From: Sympetrum striolatum
Taxonomy: Eukaryota; Arthropoda; Insecta; Odonata; Libellulidae
DNA length: 64,000 nucleotides
Assembly: GCA_947579665.1 (NCBI GenBank)
Contig: OX388349.1
Location: forward strand, 24,770,459-24,834,458
Direction of reading: 5' to 3'
The notes below the pieces were generated by a model. That model saw nothing but the letters and a program-made list of their open reading frames with translations. It made no database searches and had not been told where the DNA came from. A program made the translations under genes and the position numbers. This document shows positions 21,401 through 31,891 of the stretch, one piece after another (position 1 is the first letter of the stretch; each line of letters opens with the position of its first letter).

Positions 21401-22155
21401 TAAAGTCTCAGACGTCCCATGGGGCGAAATTGCACCCAATGAGCAGCATATTTGTAGCAGAGCTCATGGCCATTAAGCTAGCTGTGGAATCTTCCCTGGA
21501 CGCAGAAGTGCCCATCCTAATCTGCTCGGATTCAATAAGTGCCCTGAGAGCCATTACAAAATACGAACCTTCACACCCACTTGTCCTGGAAGTCCAAATC
21601 CTACTGAGTACACTACGGAACAGAGGGATACAAATAAAATTTCTTTGGATCCCTGGCCATGTTAATATCCTCGGGAATGAGGCAGCTGATAGGGTAGCAA
21701 AAGAAACAGCCAAGAAGCCAGATATAGATTGGGAAGAAGTAATTGCGGATGATCTCAAATCCCATTTAAAAAGCATTGCTTTGAGAGGGTGGGAACAATG
21801 TTGGTCCTCTATTGTTGGAAACAAGCTGCGTGCCATCAAAGAGGATACTAAACCCTGGAGCTCCTCTGTTAGAAATATTAGAAGAGAAGAGGTGGTCATT
21901 AGTCGACTGAGAATAGGGCATAGTGCATATACACACACATACCTTTTCTGCAACCCCAGGATTCCACCCCAGTGTGAGGAGTGTGACTCGCACCTTACAG
22001 TGAAGCACATTCTCACAGAATGCCAAAAATATTCCCAACATAGAGCGAAACACTTCGGAACAGGCACACTGAAGGAAATCCTTGGGAACGACTCTAAGAT
22101 GGTGGACAAAGTTTTAGATTTTATGAAGGATATTGAACTTTTTTCAAAAATGTAA
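18460..22155 (+). pseudogene. ORF2 of element B (EN-RT-RNase H), broken
   Basis: Homologous along its length to element A ORF2. It opens MFAIQWNMNGFY. A frameshift near 18690 moves the endonuclease into another frame (18728-19015), and a second near 18968 restores the first frame. An in-frame TAG at 20167-20169 lies just before the RT motif A (FFDLEKAYDTTW), and a TGA at 20539-20541 lies after motif C (FVDDLAIF). RNase H (YTDGSKSN, WIPGHVNILGNEAAD) and the terminal CEEC...H...C cluster are intact in 20581-22155. Four separate lesions make it non-functional. Confidence 0.93.
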
Positions 22156-22412
22156 GGGAAAACTTTTGCTCATCTTTATTCTATTCGGTCTTTTACCAAT
22201 ACTTATTTATTTTATTCTTTTAATATGTTTTTAAACCTATTGTTTTAATATTAATTTATTGGTTTAATTTTTTAGCGCACATATGACACAACCTTTTTGT
22301 ATGGTTAAGAAGAAGGTTTGAAACATTCAGTCTGATGTTAAATCATTTATATTAAGGAAAAGGTGCAAAATGACCTCAGCTGTCGAGGCACCTTCATAAA
22401 TACTACTTCTTC

Positions 22413-22424
22413 TGCATGTGATGC
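22413..22424. repeat. Target-site duplication of element B, right copy
   Basis: An exact repeat of 16523-16534 directly after the element B tail. Confidence 0.9.
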
Positions 22425-22558
22425 AATGCCAACCCGAATTGAGACTAATAAAGTTTGAAACTGTTGTTGACTTGCAACACTGCCTCCAGTCAGCAGAGGG
22501 AGGCAGAAAGCTCTCAGAGTCCCTCCTGATGTCAGTGTGGATGGACCAATCAGCGTAG
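22425..22558 (+). pseudogene. R1-like element, 3' piece after element B
   Basis: Skipping element B and one duplication copy, the R1-like frame continues here in phase. The Cys of the C-terminal Cys/His cluster (HVMQC) is completed and the frame stays open to a TAG at 22556-22558. This in-phase continuation supports both the insertion boundaries and the R1 reading. Immediately after the stop the sequence switches to a minus-strand RLE element. Confidence 0.65.
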
Positions 22559-25500
22559 CAGAATCTCGTGTACCGGCCTCTAGCTGTGAAGTGGTTGGAG
22601 GCGGGAGAGCTGCTGGATGCCAGGAAGACCTTCCCCTGATCAGGCTTGGCCAGGAGTTTCCGAAGGTAGGCCTTCCTGGTGGCGTTCTTAAGGGTCCGCT
22701 CCAGGAATGGTATCGCTCCAGGAGGGATTCTGACATCTTCGTCTCCTGGGTCCAGCACGAGTTGTAGCTCCCCCAACGCGGTCGACCAGCGCCACCCTAA
22801 GTTGATCGTTTTCTTTAGGCGCCGGGATGTCTTGCGGACCTGCGTGAAGAGCAAGGAGAAGTTGGACTGCTGTCCGAAGTCCTCAGCGCTGGCTCCGGAC
22901 AGGTACCTGGCGCAGTCCTCCTCCATAGGGTACCTTCTCAGCTTCCTCCTCACTACTTCACGCAACCTCGTCCAGGCAACTCTTCTGACGACGGGATCCT
23001 TACAGTGCAGGAGCCTGAAGCCGTGAGTGATGGTTAAGATATCGGCAAGGTCACTCACGGGCAGCAGGCCCATTCCTCCCTGCCACTGTTGGACGTGGAG
23101 GACCTCAGGAGAGGCCCTCTGTGGCAGGGACAGCCACCGCTTTCCGCATTCCTTCACCAGACGGTCGATCCTCTTCAATGGCTCTTTCTTGACCTGGCCA
23201 GCCCTTAAGATGAAGTTGAGCCTGGGGAGGAGAAACATGGCAAGTGCCCTAAACTTCTGCCATGGCGCGAGGAGGCTGGAATCAATTTTCCGCACATCCT
23301 TGGCCAGGCGAACCAAATCCTCCCCGGGGGTCTGGCTGACGTTGTGCCCAAATGGGACCCTCAGGTAGGTGTAGGGCTCTCCTTCCCTCAGGCTCGGCGG
23401 GGACTCCTCTTGAACGACGAATTTCGTTCCCCGCACCGGGCTGGCTGTCATAAAGTCCATATGAAGAGTCGCGCACTTGGCCGGGTTGAATGCCAGTCCC
23501 GGGGCGGACGCCGTTGTCCGACACGGTCCAGCAGACGCTGCAACGCCTCCTCGCTGTGTCCCATCAGCACCAGGTCGTCAGCGTAAGCCAAGATGGAAAT
23601 TTTCCTCCCACTCACGTCCACCCCGTCGGCCTCGGCTGCTCTCTCGGCTGCCCTCACCACAGGTTCTATCCCCAAGTTGAAAACAGTTGAGGATAGAGGG
23701 CAGCCCTGCTTCACCCCCGCCTTTAAAGCGATGGCGGGGGTCTCTCCTGCCGAGGTCATGATAGTGGTGAAGGAATCCTGGAGGTCCTTCACCACTCGCT
23801 GGAACTGGGGTGGCACGTCCATCTTGGCGATCGTATCGCTGACGTGCTGATGGGGGATGGAACCAAAGGCGTTGCTGAGGTCCAGCCAGGCCAGGCAGAT
23901 GGTCCCACGACGTCGCCTGGCCTCGTCCACAGCTGCCTGGAGCAGGAAGTTATGCTCCATATACCCTTCGTACTCCCGGAAGCCCTTCTGGAAACTGGAG
24001 ACCCGGCCCTTCCTGACCGACCATCGCATGAGCCGAACGGCCAGGAGGGTAGCGTACGCCTCCAGTTTTGCACATCCTCCTTGTCTCCTTTCTTGTGCAG
24101 AAGGACTGTCCGGGAGGTCTTTCAGGAGGGGGGAACACGTCCCTCCTGGAGGCAGCGGTTAAAGATGGTCGTAAGGACCCTGGACCTCTCGTCATGGTGG
24201 CGAAGATCCTGGTAGCGCAGGCCGTCAGTACCGGGCGCAGTGTTCTTCGCCCTGGCAAGCCTGCGCGTCACCTCTCCCTGGTTGAAGGTCCGGAGCAGGG
24301 CCTCCTTCTCCTGCTCCGTGGTAAGCGGGTATTCCTCCCCAGGAAACGGTGCTACTGGGGACTCGTACTGGTCCCCCCGTAGACGAGCTCGAAGTGACGG
24401 AGGAGCTAGTCGTGAGGGATCTCGCAGTACGGAGATGAGTCCTCCAGTATGGACTGCACCGCCTTCCTGGGGTTGCTCCGGAAGAGGCGCTGGATCTTCG
24501 CCCCAGCTTCGGCGTCGTAGACAACCCGGCGTAGTGCAGTGGGGGGCCGGTTCCTCCTGGTCAAGGGCCAGCCAACGTCACGGTCCTTCCTGTTGTTCGC
24601 CGCAGGGTCCGCACTCCTCATCGCGGCCGTGATGGCCTTTACGTAGTCGTCGACCACAGAGACGAAGTCCTCCCAGCTCCCTGTGGTGGCATCCAGCTTC
24701 TCCTTCCACTCGGCTTGAAATTCCGTGTGGCGGGCGTCTTCAGCTGGGTGGACGTGGTCGACGGGTTCTGTGGTGGCGAGGTTACCAATCGGCGGCTCCT
24801 GCTGCTCCATGTTCTGGTCATCGCCAGGGGGTGGGGACAAGGGTACATCAAGGGAAAGGTTATGGGTATTGTCAGGGTAGGGGACAGGATCGGGTTCGGG
24901 GAATGGGGCAGCCTGGCGATGACGGGCGCGGTGATTCGCAAGGCCGCGCTTTGTCCGGCAGATGAACTGGCAGTCGCTGCAGCGGAATTCCGCCAGGTGG
25001 CCTTCTGTTGGCGCCGCCCTGGTGATCCGGGTCCTGAGGCAGGCGTGGTCGCTGGGGCGACGTCCAATCTCGCTCTCGCAGACCGCGCACCAGTTCACGA
25101 CCGTGAGTTTCCCCAGGCCATGAACCGACGTTAGGTGCCGCTCGAGCGAGCGTTTCGTCGCCGTCCAGTTGCCTGCCTTGAACTGCGCCAAACATCCGGG
25201 CTCCGTGCATCCCAGAGAATCCGGGACCGGGAACTCCACCACGAGACGACCACCATCCCTCCGCACGGACGTCGGCCTCACCGCTTGGACAGGAAGGACA
25301 TCAGGGGCATCGGCAGCATCGGGCGGGACGGGAGCAGCAGCGGGCTGTTTGTCCTCCAAAGAAAGAGAAGAAAGATTAAGCGGGGAGCCTGGAGCCGCAC
25401 AAGTGGCGGGAGGTGAAGAAGGGGGTGAATCCCGGACCGCTCCTGGTGGCGTGCCGGCCCTTCTGCCACGCCCCCGTCTCCGGGGGCGCGTTTTGGGATT

Positions 25501-25755
25501 GGTAGCCTCCTCCGCGGCCGGGGGGGTGAGTGGGGAAAGAGGGAGACCCCTCCCTCTCCCCCGACGCACACGGCGAGCGCCGGGGTCAGGGGATAGGGAA
25601 GGGGAAGAGTCCTCCGGTCTGGGCTCAGTGAGGGCTTCCACCCCCTCCTCCAGAACCGGGGGAAGAGATATCGGGGACAGCGAGACTCGGCCCGCCCCCA
25701 CCCGGCGCGAACGCCTAATGGGAGGGGGAGTAGAGGAGCCCCGCCGCCTCGGCAT
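22559..25755 (-). pseudogene. Family I protein: zinc fingers and RT, endonuclease lost
   Basis: Start MPRRRGSSTPPPIRRSRR at 25755. A Pro/Arg/Ser-rich leader precedes three Cys/His fingers: CTEPGC...H...H, CAVC...H.C, and CSDCQFICRTKRGLANHRARH, the R2-type DNA-binding arrangement. RT motifs include HKKGD-like text, LAWLDLSNAFGSIPHQHV, KAGVKQGCPLS and ILAYADDLVL (catalytic YADD kept). Damage: Glu-to-stop at 24406-24408, a frame change soon after, a small deletion near 24060, and a frame change near 23515. The reading ends at GRYTRFC, where other copies continue into CCHC and endonuclease. Confidence 0.85.
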
Positions 25756-25989
25756 AAAGAAGAATAAAGAAGAGAAAGAAAGAAAAGAGAAAAAGAAGAG
25801 AGGAAAGAGGGCGTACCTCCCAAAGGGGGCCTTCTGAAGGCAGGATATGCGAGGTCGGTTACCACTGGTGGGGCCTCCCTCGCATCACAACCCCGGGGGT
25901 ACTTACGGCTTAGCTCAAAGCGTAGTAAAAATACAAAAAAAGGCAATAAATATTAAAAATACATACATACATTCAAGCGTTTTGTTTAT

Positions 25990-26012
25990 CGTCGGCGTGC
26001 CAATAGCCGACG
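25990..26012 (-). promoter_or_regulatory. 5'-terminal hairpin of family I
   Basis: cgtcggc and gccgacg form a perfect 7-bp stem around a 9-nt loop holding CCAATA (TATTGG on the element strand). The same hairpin stands at the 5' end of every family I copy, about 10 bp from the U2 fragment. Confidence 0.75.
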
Positions 26013-26023
26013 TGTCTCACAGC

Positions 26024-26045
26024 ATTAAGCTGATAAGAACAGATA
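26024..26045 (-). other. U2 snRNA gene fragment (insertion target)
   Basis: On the minus strand this reads TATCTG followed by TTCTTATCAGCTTAAT, matching the segment of insect U2 snRNA just after the branch-point recognition GUAG. It separates the 3' end of family II from the 5' end of family I copy 1. No complete U2 gene is present in the window. Confidence 0.85.
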
Positions 26046-26473
26046 AAAGTTTTTTTATTGAAATATTTCAAAATACATGTCAAATGTAAATTTCAAATAA
26101 AAGGTAGTACATTAATTCATCCAGTGGCATGTTCAGCCCAGTTTATCTAGCTGGTGAGAAGTTATATAAAATATGGCTTTTATAATTTTAAGCCTTTCAA
26201 AATTCTTATTTGCCTGAAGGGCAAGTATTTGGCCTTGTCTCCTCCGTTTTAGTAAATATATTTTTATTCATTTGCCTGAGGGGCACAGGTAAATGTTCAT
26301 CTCCGATTAACTCTTATTAAAAAAAAAAAAAAAACAGATAGGCAATCGCCACAGAACAATGTAACAGAGTATTAAAGAAATTTGATCGCTTCTTGGCTTT
26401 GATTGGCAAGTTTTTAGTCTTTTCACTGATGGTTAGTTGCACACTTTCACTATCACTTTCACTTTTTAGTGGA

Positions 26474-29400
26474 TTAGTCTGTGTATTGTCTGTGGCCCGT
26501 GATATGTTCAGTGTATATATCACGGGACCACCGAACAGTGTCCGAGACAATGAGTTTCCTCATGGTGTTTGCGTACTTGAAAGGGATGCCCAGGGATCAT
26601 AGGACGCGGTCATTTGCATGGTTCCACGACCCCAGGCTCCCCACGACTATGGCATCAGTGGATGTGCCGTATCCCTGGGCGGCGAGGTGTTCGGCGAGCG
26701 CAGCGTATTTTTCCATCTTTCATTGCCGCGCCTCCAGGAGTGCCTCCTTGGTGTTCTCGAACGGCACCGTCACATCCACTATGGCCGCAGTCTTCGTCCC
26801 ATCCGGGTTGGTGGAGAGTAGGAGCAGGTCTGGTCGCAGTGGCTGGGGGAAGTCTGGCACCGTCCTGTTGACCCTTAGTTCGTCCGCTTCCCTCCCTCGG
26901 CGACCTCGGATGGCTGCAGCGATTCGGTTTTGGACCCCGTCGTGTCTCAGCTGCCATGTCCGGGAGTGTATCTTACAGTGGTTGAGGACATGAGGCAGAG
27001 TTTCCGCCTCATGCCCGCAGCGCCGGCATCGCCTGTGTGCATTCGGGTCCCAGCGGCGACAGGCGTTTAGTGGCAGAACATCCAGCCGCGCACGATGGAT
27101 GAACCTCCAATCACAGAACCGGGTGTATCTCCCATGGCTCATAAAGTGATTGGAGGCTGGGGAGCTGCTTGAGGCTTTAAAGACCTTGCCTTGGTCTCGT
27201 TTGGCTAGCAGGCGGGTGAGGTAAGCCTTTCTTGTGGCGATTTTGAGGGTCTTCTCCAAGTGTCGCAGGGCGCCTGGATGGACCCTGGCCGTATTGTCGC
27301 CACCTGTCCTCACGTCGATCTGCAGCTCCCTAAGCGCTGCTGAGTAGTTCCACCGCAGGCCGATGGTCTTGGCTAGCCTCCCGGACTCTGGTGAATAGTG
27401 AGGAGAAGTCAGATGAAGGTCGGCCGAACTCCTCCCGGAGGCTTCCGGAGAGGAACTCGGCGCAGTCCTCGGTGGCGGGTGGTCTGCCGATCCTTCTCCT
27501 CACGACGTCTTGTAGTCGGGCCCACGCTATCCTCCGCACGATGGGGTCTCTGCAATGCAGGAGTCGGAAGCCGTGAACCACCATTGACACGTCTATCAAG
27601 TCGGCCACGGGCAGCAATCCGGCTCCTCCTTCCTGGTGCTGGATGTACGGCAGCTCGGGTGACGCCCTTCGAGGTAGCTGCAGCCATTTCTTGCCAGCTG
27701 CTCGCACCTTACGGTCCAGGTCAGCCACGTCCTTCTTGGGGATGCTTCCGGCCCTGAGGATGAAAGCCAGCCTGGAAAGGAGGAAGATGTTCAAAGCCTG
27801 AAATTTCTGCCATGGCGCGAGGAGGCTTTGGTCGACCAGGTCGACCTCTTTGGCCAGTCGTTGCAGTTCTTCCTTGGGGGATTGGGAGATGTGGAATCCC
27901 ACCGGGACCCCCAGGTAGGCGTAGTGTTCCCCCTCTCGCAGGCTGGTCATCTGGTTCCCCTGGATGGTGAAGTGGGTGTTGGTGACTGGACCGGCCGTCT
28001 CGTACTGCAGGTGGAGGCTGGCACACTTTTCGATGTTGAAGCGTAGACCTGCATTCGTCACCTGTTCTCCCACCTGGTCTAGTAGTTGCTGGAGAGCCTC
28101 CGGGCTTCTCCCCACCAGCACGAGGTAATCTGCGTACGCAAGCGACGCAATTTTGACCCCATCCACCTCAACTCCGCATGCACCTTTCAGGTGTTCTGCT
28201 GCCCGTACCACTGGCTCGATTCCCAGATTAAAGATGGTCGGGGAGAGCGGGCAGCCCTGCTTCACACCGGCCTTGATGTGAATGGGCGCGGTGTCTCCTC
28301 TCGATGTTCGCACTGTGGTGGAGCATACCTGCTGGTCCTCCACCGCTCTCAGGAAGGCATGCGGCAGGTGCATCTTCTGCAAGGTGATCTGCAGGTGCTG
28401 TTGGGGAATGGATCCGAAGGCGTTCGACAGATAAAGCCACGCTACGCAGATGGTCTTTCTTCTCCTCCTTGTCTCGTCGATCGCCGCCTGAAGGAGAAAA
28501 TTGTGCTCGTGGCACCCTTCATATTCCCGGAAACCCTTCTGGCAGCCAGAGACCCTGCCACCCCGAACCGCCCAGGCCATGAGCCTGTCGGCCAGGATGG
28601 CGGCGTACAGCTTGGCGATGGTATTGCCAAGCGCGATAGGCCTCCAGCTGCTGACCGTTCCTGACCCTGACCTGCCGACCTTCTGTCGCCCTTCTTGTAA
28701 ATTAGGACGGTCCTTGATGTTCTCCAGCGCTCCGGGATTCTCGTCTCCCTCAGGCAGCGCTCGAATATGGTGGCGTAGATGGTAGCTGGCTTGTTGAATC
28801 TCGATAGGTCCTTCCAAGTGACGCCGTCGGGGCCCGGTGCGGTGTTGGTCATACGGGCTAGCCTTGCTGCAACCTCCCTGGCGGTGATTGGTGCGAGGAG
28901 CGTCTTCTGTTCCGCTTTTGTTGTCTCCGGGTAGTTGGGTTCCGGGGTGGCCTCTGGTGGGTCGTACTGTCCGCCCCCGCAGATTCGCTCAAAGTGTTCC
29001 TTCAGCTCCTCCGCGGGGATCGTGCAGTCTGGCGAGGCGCGATGGAGGATGGTCGCCATCGCTCTCTTGGGGTAGGTGCGGAATAGGCGTTGTATAGCGG
29101 CGGCGTCCTGCGGGTCGTAGTCCGGTTGTCATATCCTCCGACCCATTCCGGCTCTGGGTCGGGGCGCATTGCTGGGTGCAGCCTTCTGTCCGGGGGAAGG
29201 CCCAGGCCTTGATGATGAAATTGCCGAGGTCAACTGGGCGACCACCGCCTCGAACTCCTCCCATGGACGCCCTTCGGTGTTATTCAGGGCGACAATCCAA
29301 GTTCTCTCCTTCTGGGAGGTCGGTATGGCCGGAGCTGGTGGCGTGCTGTCCGTCCCTTCTTCTTCTGGAACAGGGGTGGCTGTCCGAGTGGTCTCGCATG

Positions 29401-30184
29401 GTGATTGCAGTTCCACCGCAGGCGTGGTACTCGTTCGCTCTGGAGTGGCAGCGGGTGGTGCAGGAGAGGGGGGGGGTGAGGGAGGGGGTGAGTGGTAGGG
29501 GTCGGGGTGGGGTTCAGGAAAGGGTGCCCGCTGCCGGTGGATGATTCGGTGGGATGCAAGGCCTCTTTTGGAGGAGCATACGAAGCCGCAGTCCAGGCAT
29601 CTGAAGTCCCGCCTGGCGTCCTGAGGCTGGGCCTGCCGTGTGACAGCATCTCTGAGACAGGGGTGTCCGGATGGTCGGGCACCAATCGTTGAGCTGCAAA
29701 CGGAGCACCAGTTTATCGATTTCAGGCCTTTGAGGTCGTGATTGGCCGCAAGGTGTCGCTCCAGGGATCTCTTTGCTGCCGTCCAGACCTTGGCCTTGAA
29801 GTTCACTGAGCAGGCCGGTTCAGTACAGGTCAGGACATCAGGGACAGGGAATTCCATAATCAGGGAGTCTCCATCTCTCCTGATTGTGGTGTCCCTGGTT
29901 GGCTGGTCGGTGCTGGCGGCCTGATGGTGTATGCCGCCCGGTGATGTAGTGGTGGTGGCGGCCTGGTGGATCTGGCCCCCCGGTGGTGATGTGGTGGCGG
30001 CCTGGTGGAGCTGGCCGCCCAGTGGTGATGTGGTGGCGGCCTGATGGTGTTGGCCGCCCTGTGGTGCAGTAGTGGTGGCGGCCTGATGTAGTTGGCCGCC
30101 CAGTTGACTCATTGTGCTGACGGTTTGGTGGTTCTCTCCGTCTAGGTCATCCTCGTCAAGGTCAGAAGACTCACCAGACGTCAT
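26474..30184 (-). pseudogene. Family II protein: zinc fingers, RT, CCHC, RLE endonuclease (dead)
   Basis: Start MTSGESSDLDEDDLDGEN at 30184, then a repeated Gly/Gln/His stretch, three R2-type fingers (CTEPAC...H, CSVC...H.C, CLDCGFVCSSKRGLASHRIIH) and RT. Motif A reads WLYLSNAF (codon 28431-28433 Tyr for catalytic Asp) and motif C reads YADY (codon 28125-28127 Tyr for the second Asp). The C-terminus keeps CRRCGHEAETLPHVLNHC, then RPDLLLL and IVDVTVPFEN (PD..D nuclease signature), VVGSLGSW and RWSRDIYTEHITGHRQY. Frame changes occur near 29060-29130, 28700, 27320 and 26600. Confidence 0.87.
29925..30115 (-). repeat. Tandem coding repeat in family II N-terminus
   Basis: About five imperfect units encode GGQ-H-QAATT-type peptides of 14-16 residues, with GGC/GCC-rich DNA. 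It is absent from family I at this position. Confidence 0.75.
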
Positions 30185-30385
30185 CCAGGGGGCCCAAGGA
30201 TGTGGGGCCCGGCCCCGTCTGTGGCACCGCGAGGCAGTGTCGGACGGGCCCGGTGGTGTGCCTAGTGAGTTGCGGGGAGAGGGGGGTCAGGAGGCGGGCG
30301 CTCCGCCAGATCCGGCACCGAAGAATTTAAATTTCCCTCCGCTTGCATGGCGGGAAAATTCAAACCCTCCGCCGACGTATCCGAG

Positions 30386-31166
30386 GTTACCAATCGGCGG
30401 CTCCTGCGGCTCCATGTTCTGGTCATCGCCAGGGGGTGGGGACAAAGGTGCATCAAGGGTAAGGTTATGGGTATCGTCAGGGTAGGGGACAGGATCGGGT
30501 TCGGGGAATGGGGCATCCTGGCGATGATGGGCGCGGTGGTTTGTGAGGACGCGTTTTGTCCGGCAGATGAACTGGCAGTCGCTGCAGCGGAATTCCGCCA
30601 CGTGGCCTTCTGTCCGAGAATCCCAGAGAATCCGGGACCGGGAACTCCACCTCAAGACGACCACCATCCCTCCGCACGGACGTCGGCCTCACGGCTTGGA
30701 CAGGAAGGACATCAGGGGCATCGGCAGCATCGGGCGGGACGGGAGCAGCAGCGGGCTGTGTGTCCTCCAAAGAAAGAGAAGAAAGATTAAGCGGGGAGTC
30801 TCGAGCCGCACTAGTGGCGGGAGGTGAAGAAGGGGGCGAACCCCGGACCGCTCCCGGTGGCGTGCCGGCCCTTCTGCCACGCCCCCGTCTCCGGGGGCGC
30901 GTTTCGGGGTCGGCAGCCTCCTCCCCGGCCAGGGGGGTGAGTGGGGAAAGAGGGAGACCCCTCCCTCTCCCCCGATGCACACGGCGAACGCCGGGGTCGG
31001 GGGATTGGGAGGGGGAAGAGTCCTCAGGTCTGGGCTCAGCGGGGGCTTCCGCCCCCTCCTCCAGAACCGGGGGAAGAGATACTGGGGACAGCGAGACTCG
31101 GCCCGCCCCCACCCGGCGCGAACTCCTGATGGGAGGGGGAGGAGAGGAGCCTCGCCGCCTCGGCAT
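30386..31166 (-). pseudogene. Family I N-terminal fragment with fingers 1-2 deleted
   Basis: Starts MPRRRGSSPPPPIRSSRR at 31166. After VPDSLG the sequence jumps, near 30615, straight to the region of the third finger (CSDCQFICRTKR) in a shifted frame. Fingers 1 and 2, roughly 200 bp in the other copies, are gone. The reading ends in the linker EPQEPPIGNL before any RT motif. Confidence 0.8.
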
Positions 31167-31455
31167 TTAGAAGAATAACGAGAAAAAGAAAGAAAAGAAA
31201 AGAAAGAAAAGAAAAGAAAAGAGAAAAAGAAGAGAGGAAAGAGGGCGTACCCCCCGAAGGGGGCCTTCCGAAGGCAGGATATGCGAGGTTGGTTACCACT
31301 GGTGGGGCCTCCCTCGCATCACAACCCCGGGGGTACTTACTGCGTAGCTCAAAGCGTAGTAAAAACAAAAAAAGGCAATAAATATTAAAAAATCAGTCAT
31401 ACATTCAGGCGTTTTGTTTATCGTCGGCGTGCCAATAGCCGACGTGTCCCACAGC
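30386..31455 (-). mobile_element. Family I copy 2, 5' fragment
   Basis: 5' UTR plus the first part of the family I ORF. The 5' end abuts a U2 fragment (31456-31477). The copy is cut at 30386, where family II 5' sequence begins with no U2 fragment between them. A purine-rich AAAGA tract occupies the UTR near 31178-31235. Confidence 0.82.
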
Positions 31456-31477
31456 ATTAAGCTGATAAGAACAGATA
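31456..31477 (-). other. U2 snRNA gene fragment (insertion target)
   Basis: The same 22-bp U2 segment as at 26024-26045, here between the 3' end of family III and the 5' end of family I copy 2. Confidence 0.85.
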
Positions 31478-31891
31478 ATACGTTTATTTGAAACGAAATA
31501 TTAAAATACATAATGTTTGCTTGGCAAGCAGGTATGCCTTGCGGCGTTTCCCCACATACCGATCATGTCGGCGGGGAAACGTTTTTGAATTTACTTGATT
31601 GTCCCCTTGCAGCTCAGTTGATATTTACATCTATTTACATAAGTTTTTTACTGCTGCGAAAGCTAGGGTCATGTCGCCCTTTTGTTCGGGCGACATACAA
31701 AAAGGGTGACAATCGGCAATTTTGAATTTAAAATAATCTTCATTTTACAAAAAGAGCAGAGGTATGAAAAAGTATATAATGTATTCTCTGGCCTTACAAA
31801 AATTATTAAAGTAACATTTATACAGAAGCAAATCCCTATGGCCAGGGTAGCAAATAATAAGTTATTTTTAATTTTCTTTTTAATTTCATAT
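31478..31891 (-). other. 3' UTR of family III with conserved stem-loops
   Basis: Contains three inverted repeats: cgtttcccc (31545-31553) with ggggaaacg (31573-31581), atgtcgccc (31671-31679) with gggcgacat (31688-31696), and ctggcc (31788-31793) with ggccag (31840-31845). The same three stems, with different sequence in the first two, occur in the III' 3' end at 49872-50260. Such elements rely on 3' UTR structure for recognition by their own RT. Confidence 0.7.

Larger units (their letters stand above)
16535..22412 (+). mobile_element. Full-length I-like non-LTR retrotransposon (element B), decayed
   Basis: About 5.9 kb with the same plan as element A: leader, ORF1, TTTA-rich spacer, ORF2, 3' UTR and tail. 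It is inserted into an R1-like fragment with a perfect 12-bp duplication. ORF1 is open, while ORF2 has two frameshifts and two stop codons. The 3' end carries the same 'aatgacctcagc...tcgaggcacc' block as copy C and a short CTT/TAC-type tail. Confidence 0.93.
22559..26023 (-). mobile_element. U2-targeted RLE retrotransposon (Utopia-like), family I copy 1, 3'-truncated
   Basis: A minus-strand element with its 5' end at the right, beside a U2 snRNA fragment (26024-26045). It has a 5' UTR with a hairpin, zinc-finger N-terminus and reverse transcriptase. It stops at 22559 within the region before the CCHC motif, so the endonuclease and 3' UTR are missing. The other family I copies show what is lost. 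Confidence 0.85.
26046..30385 (-). mobile_element. U2-targeted RLE retrotransposon (Utopia-like), family II
   Basis: A complete but decayed minus-strand element. The 5' part lies near 30185-30385, next to truncated family I copy 2. The ORF spans 30184-26474, and the 3' UTR (26473-26046) ends directly at a U2 fragment with no poly(A) tail. The 3' UTR contains a 16-nt A run on the plus strand (26319-26334). The family is related to family I throughout but clearly distinct. Confidence 0.82.
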
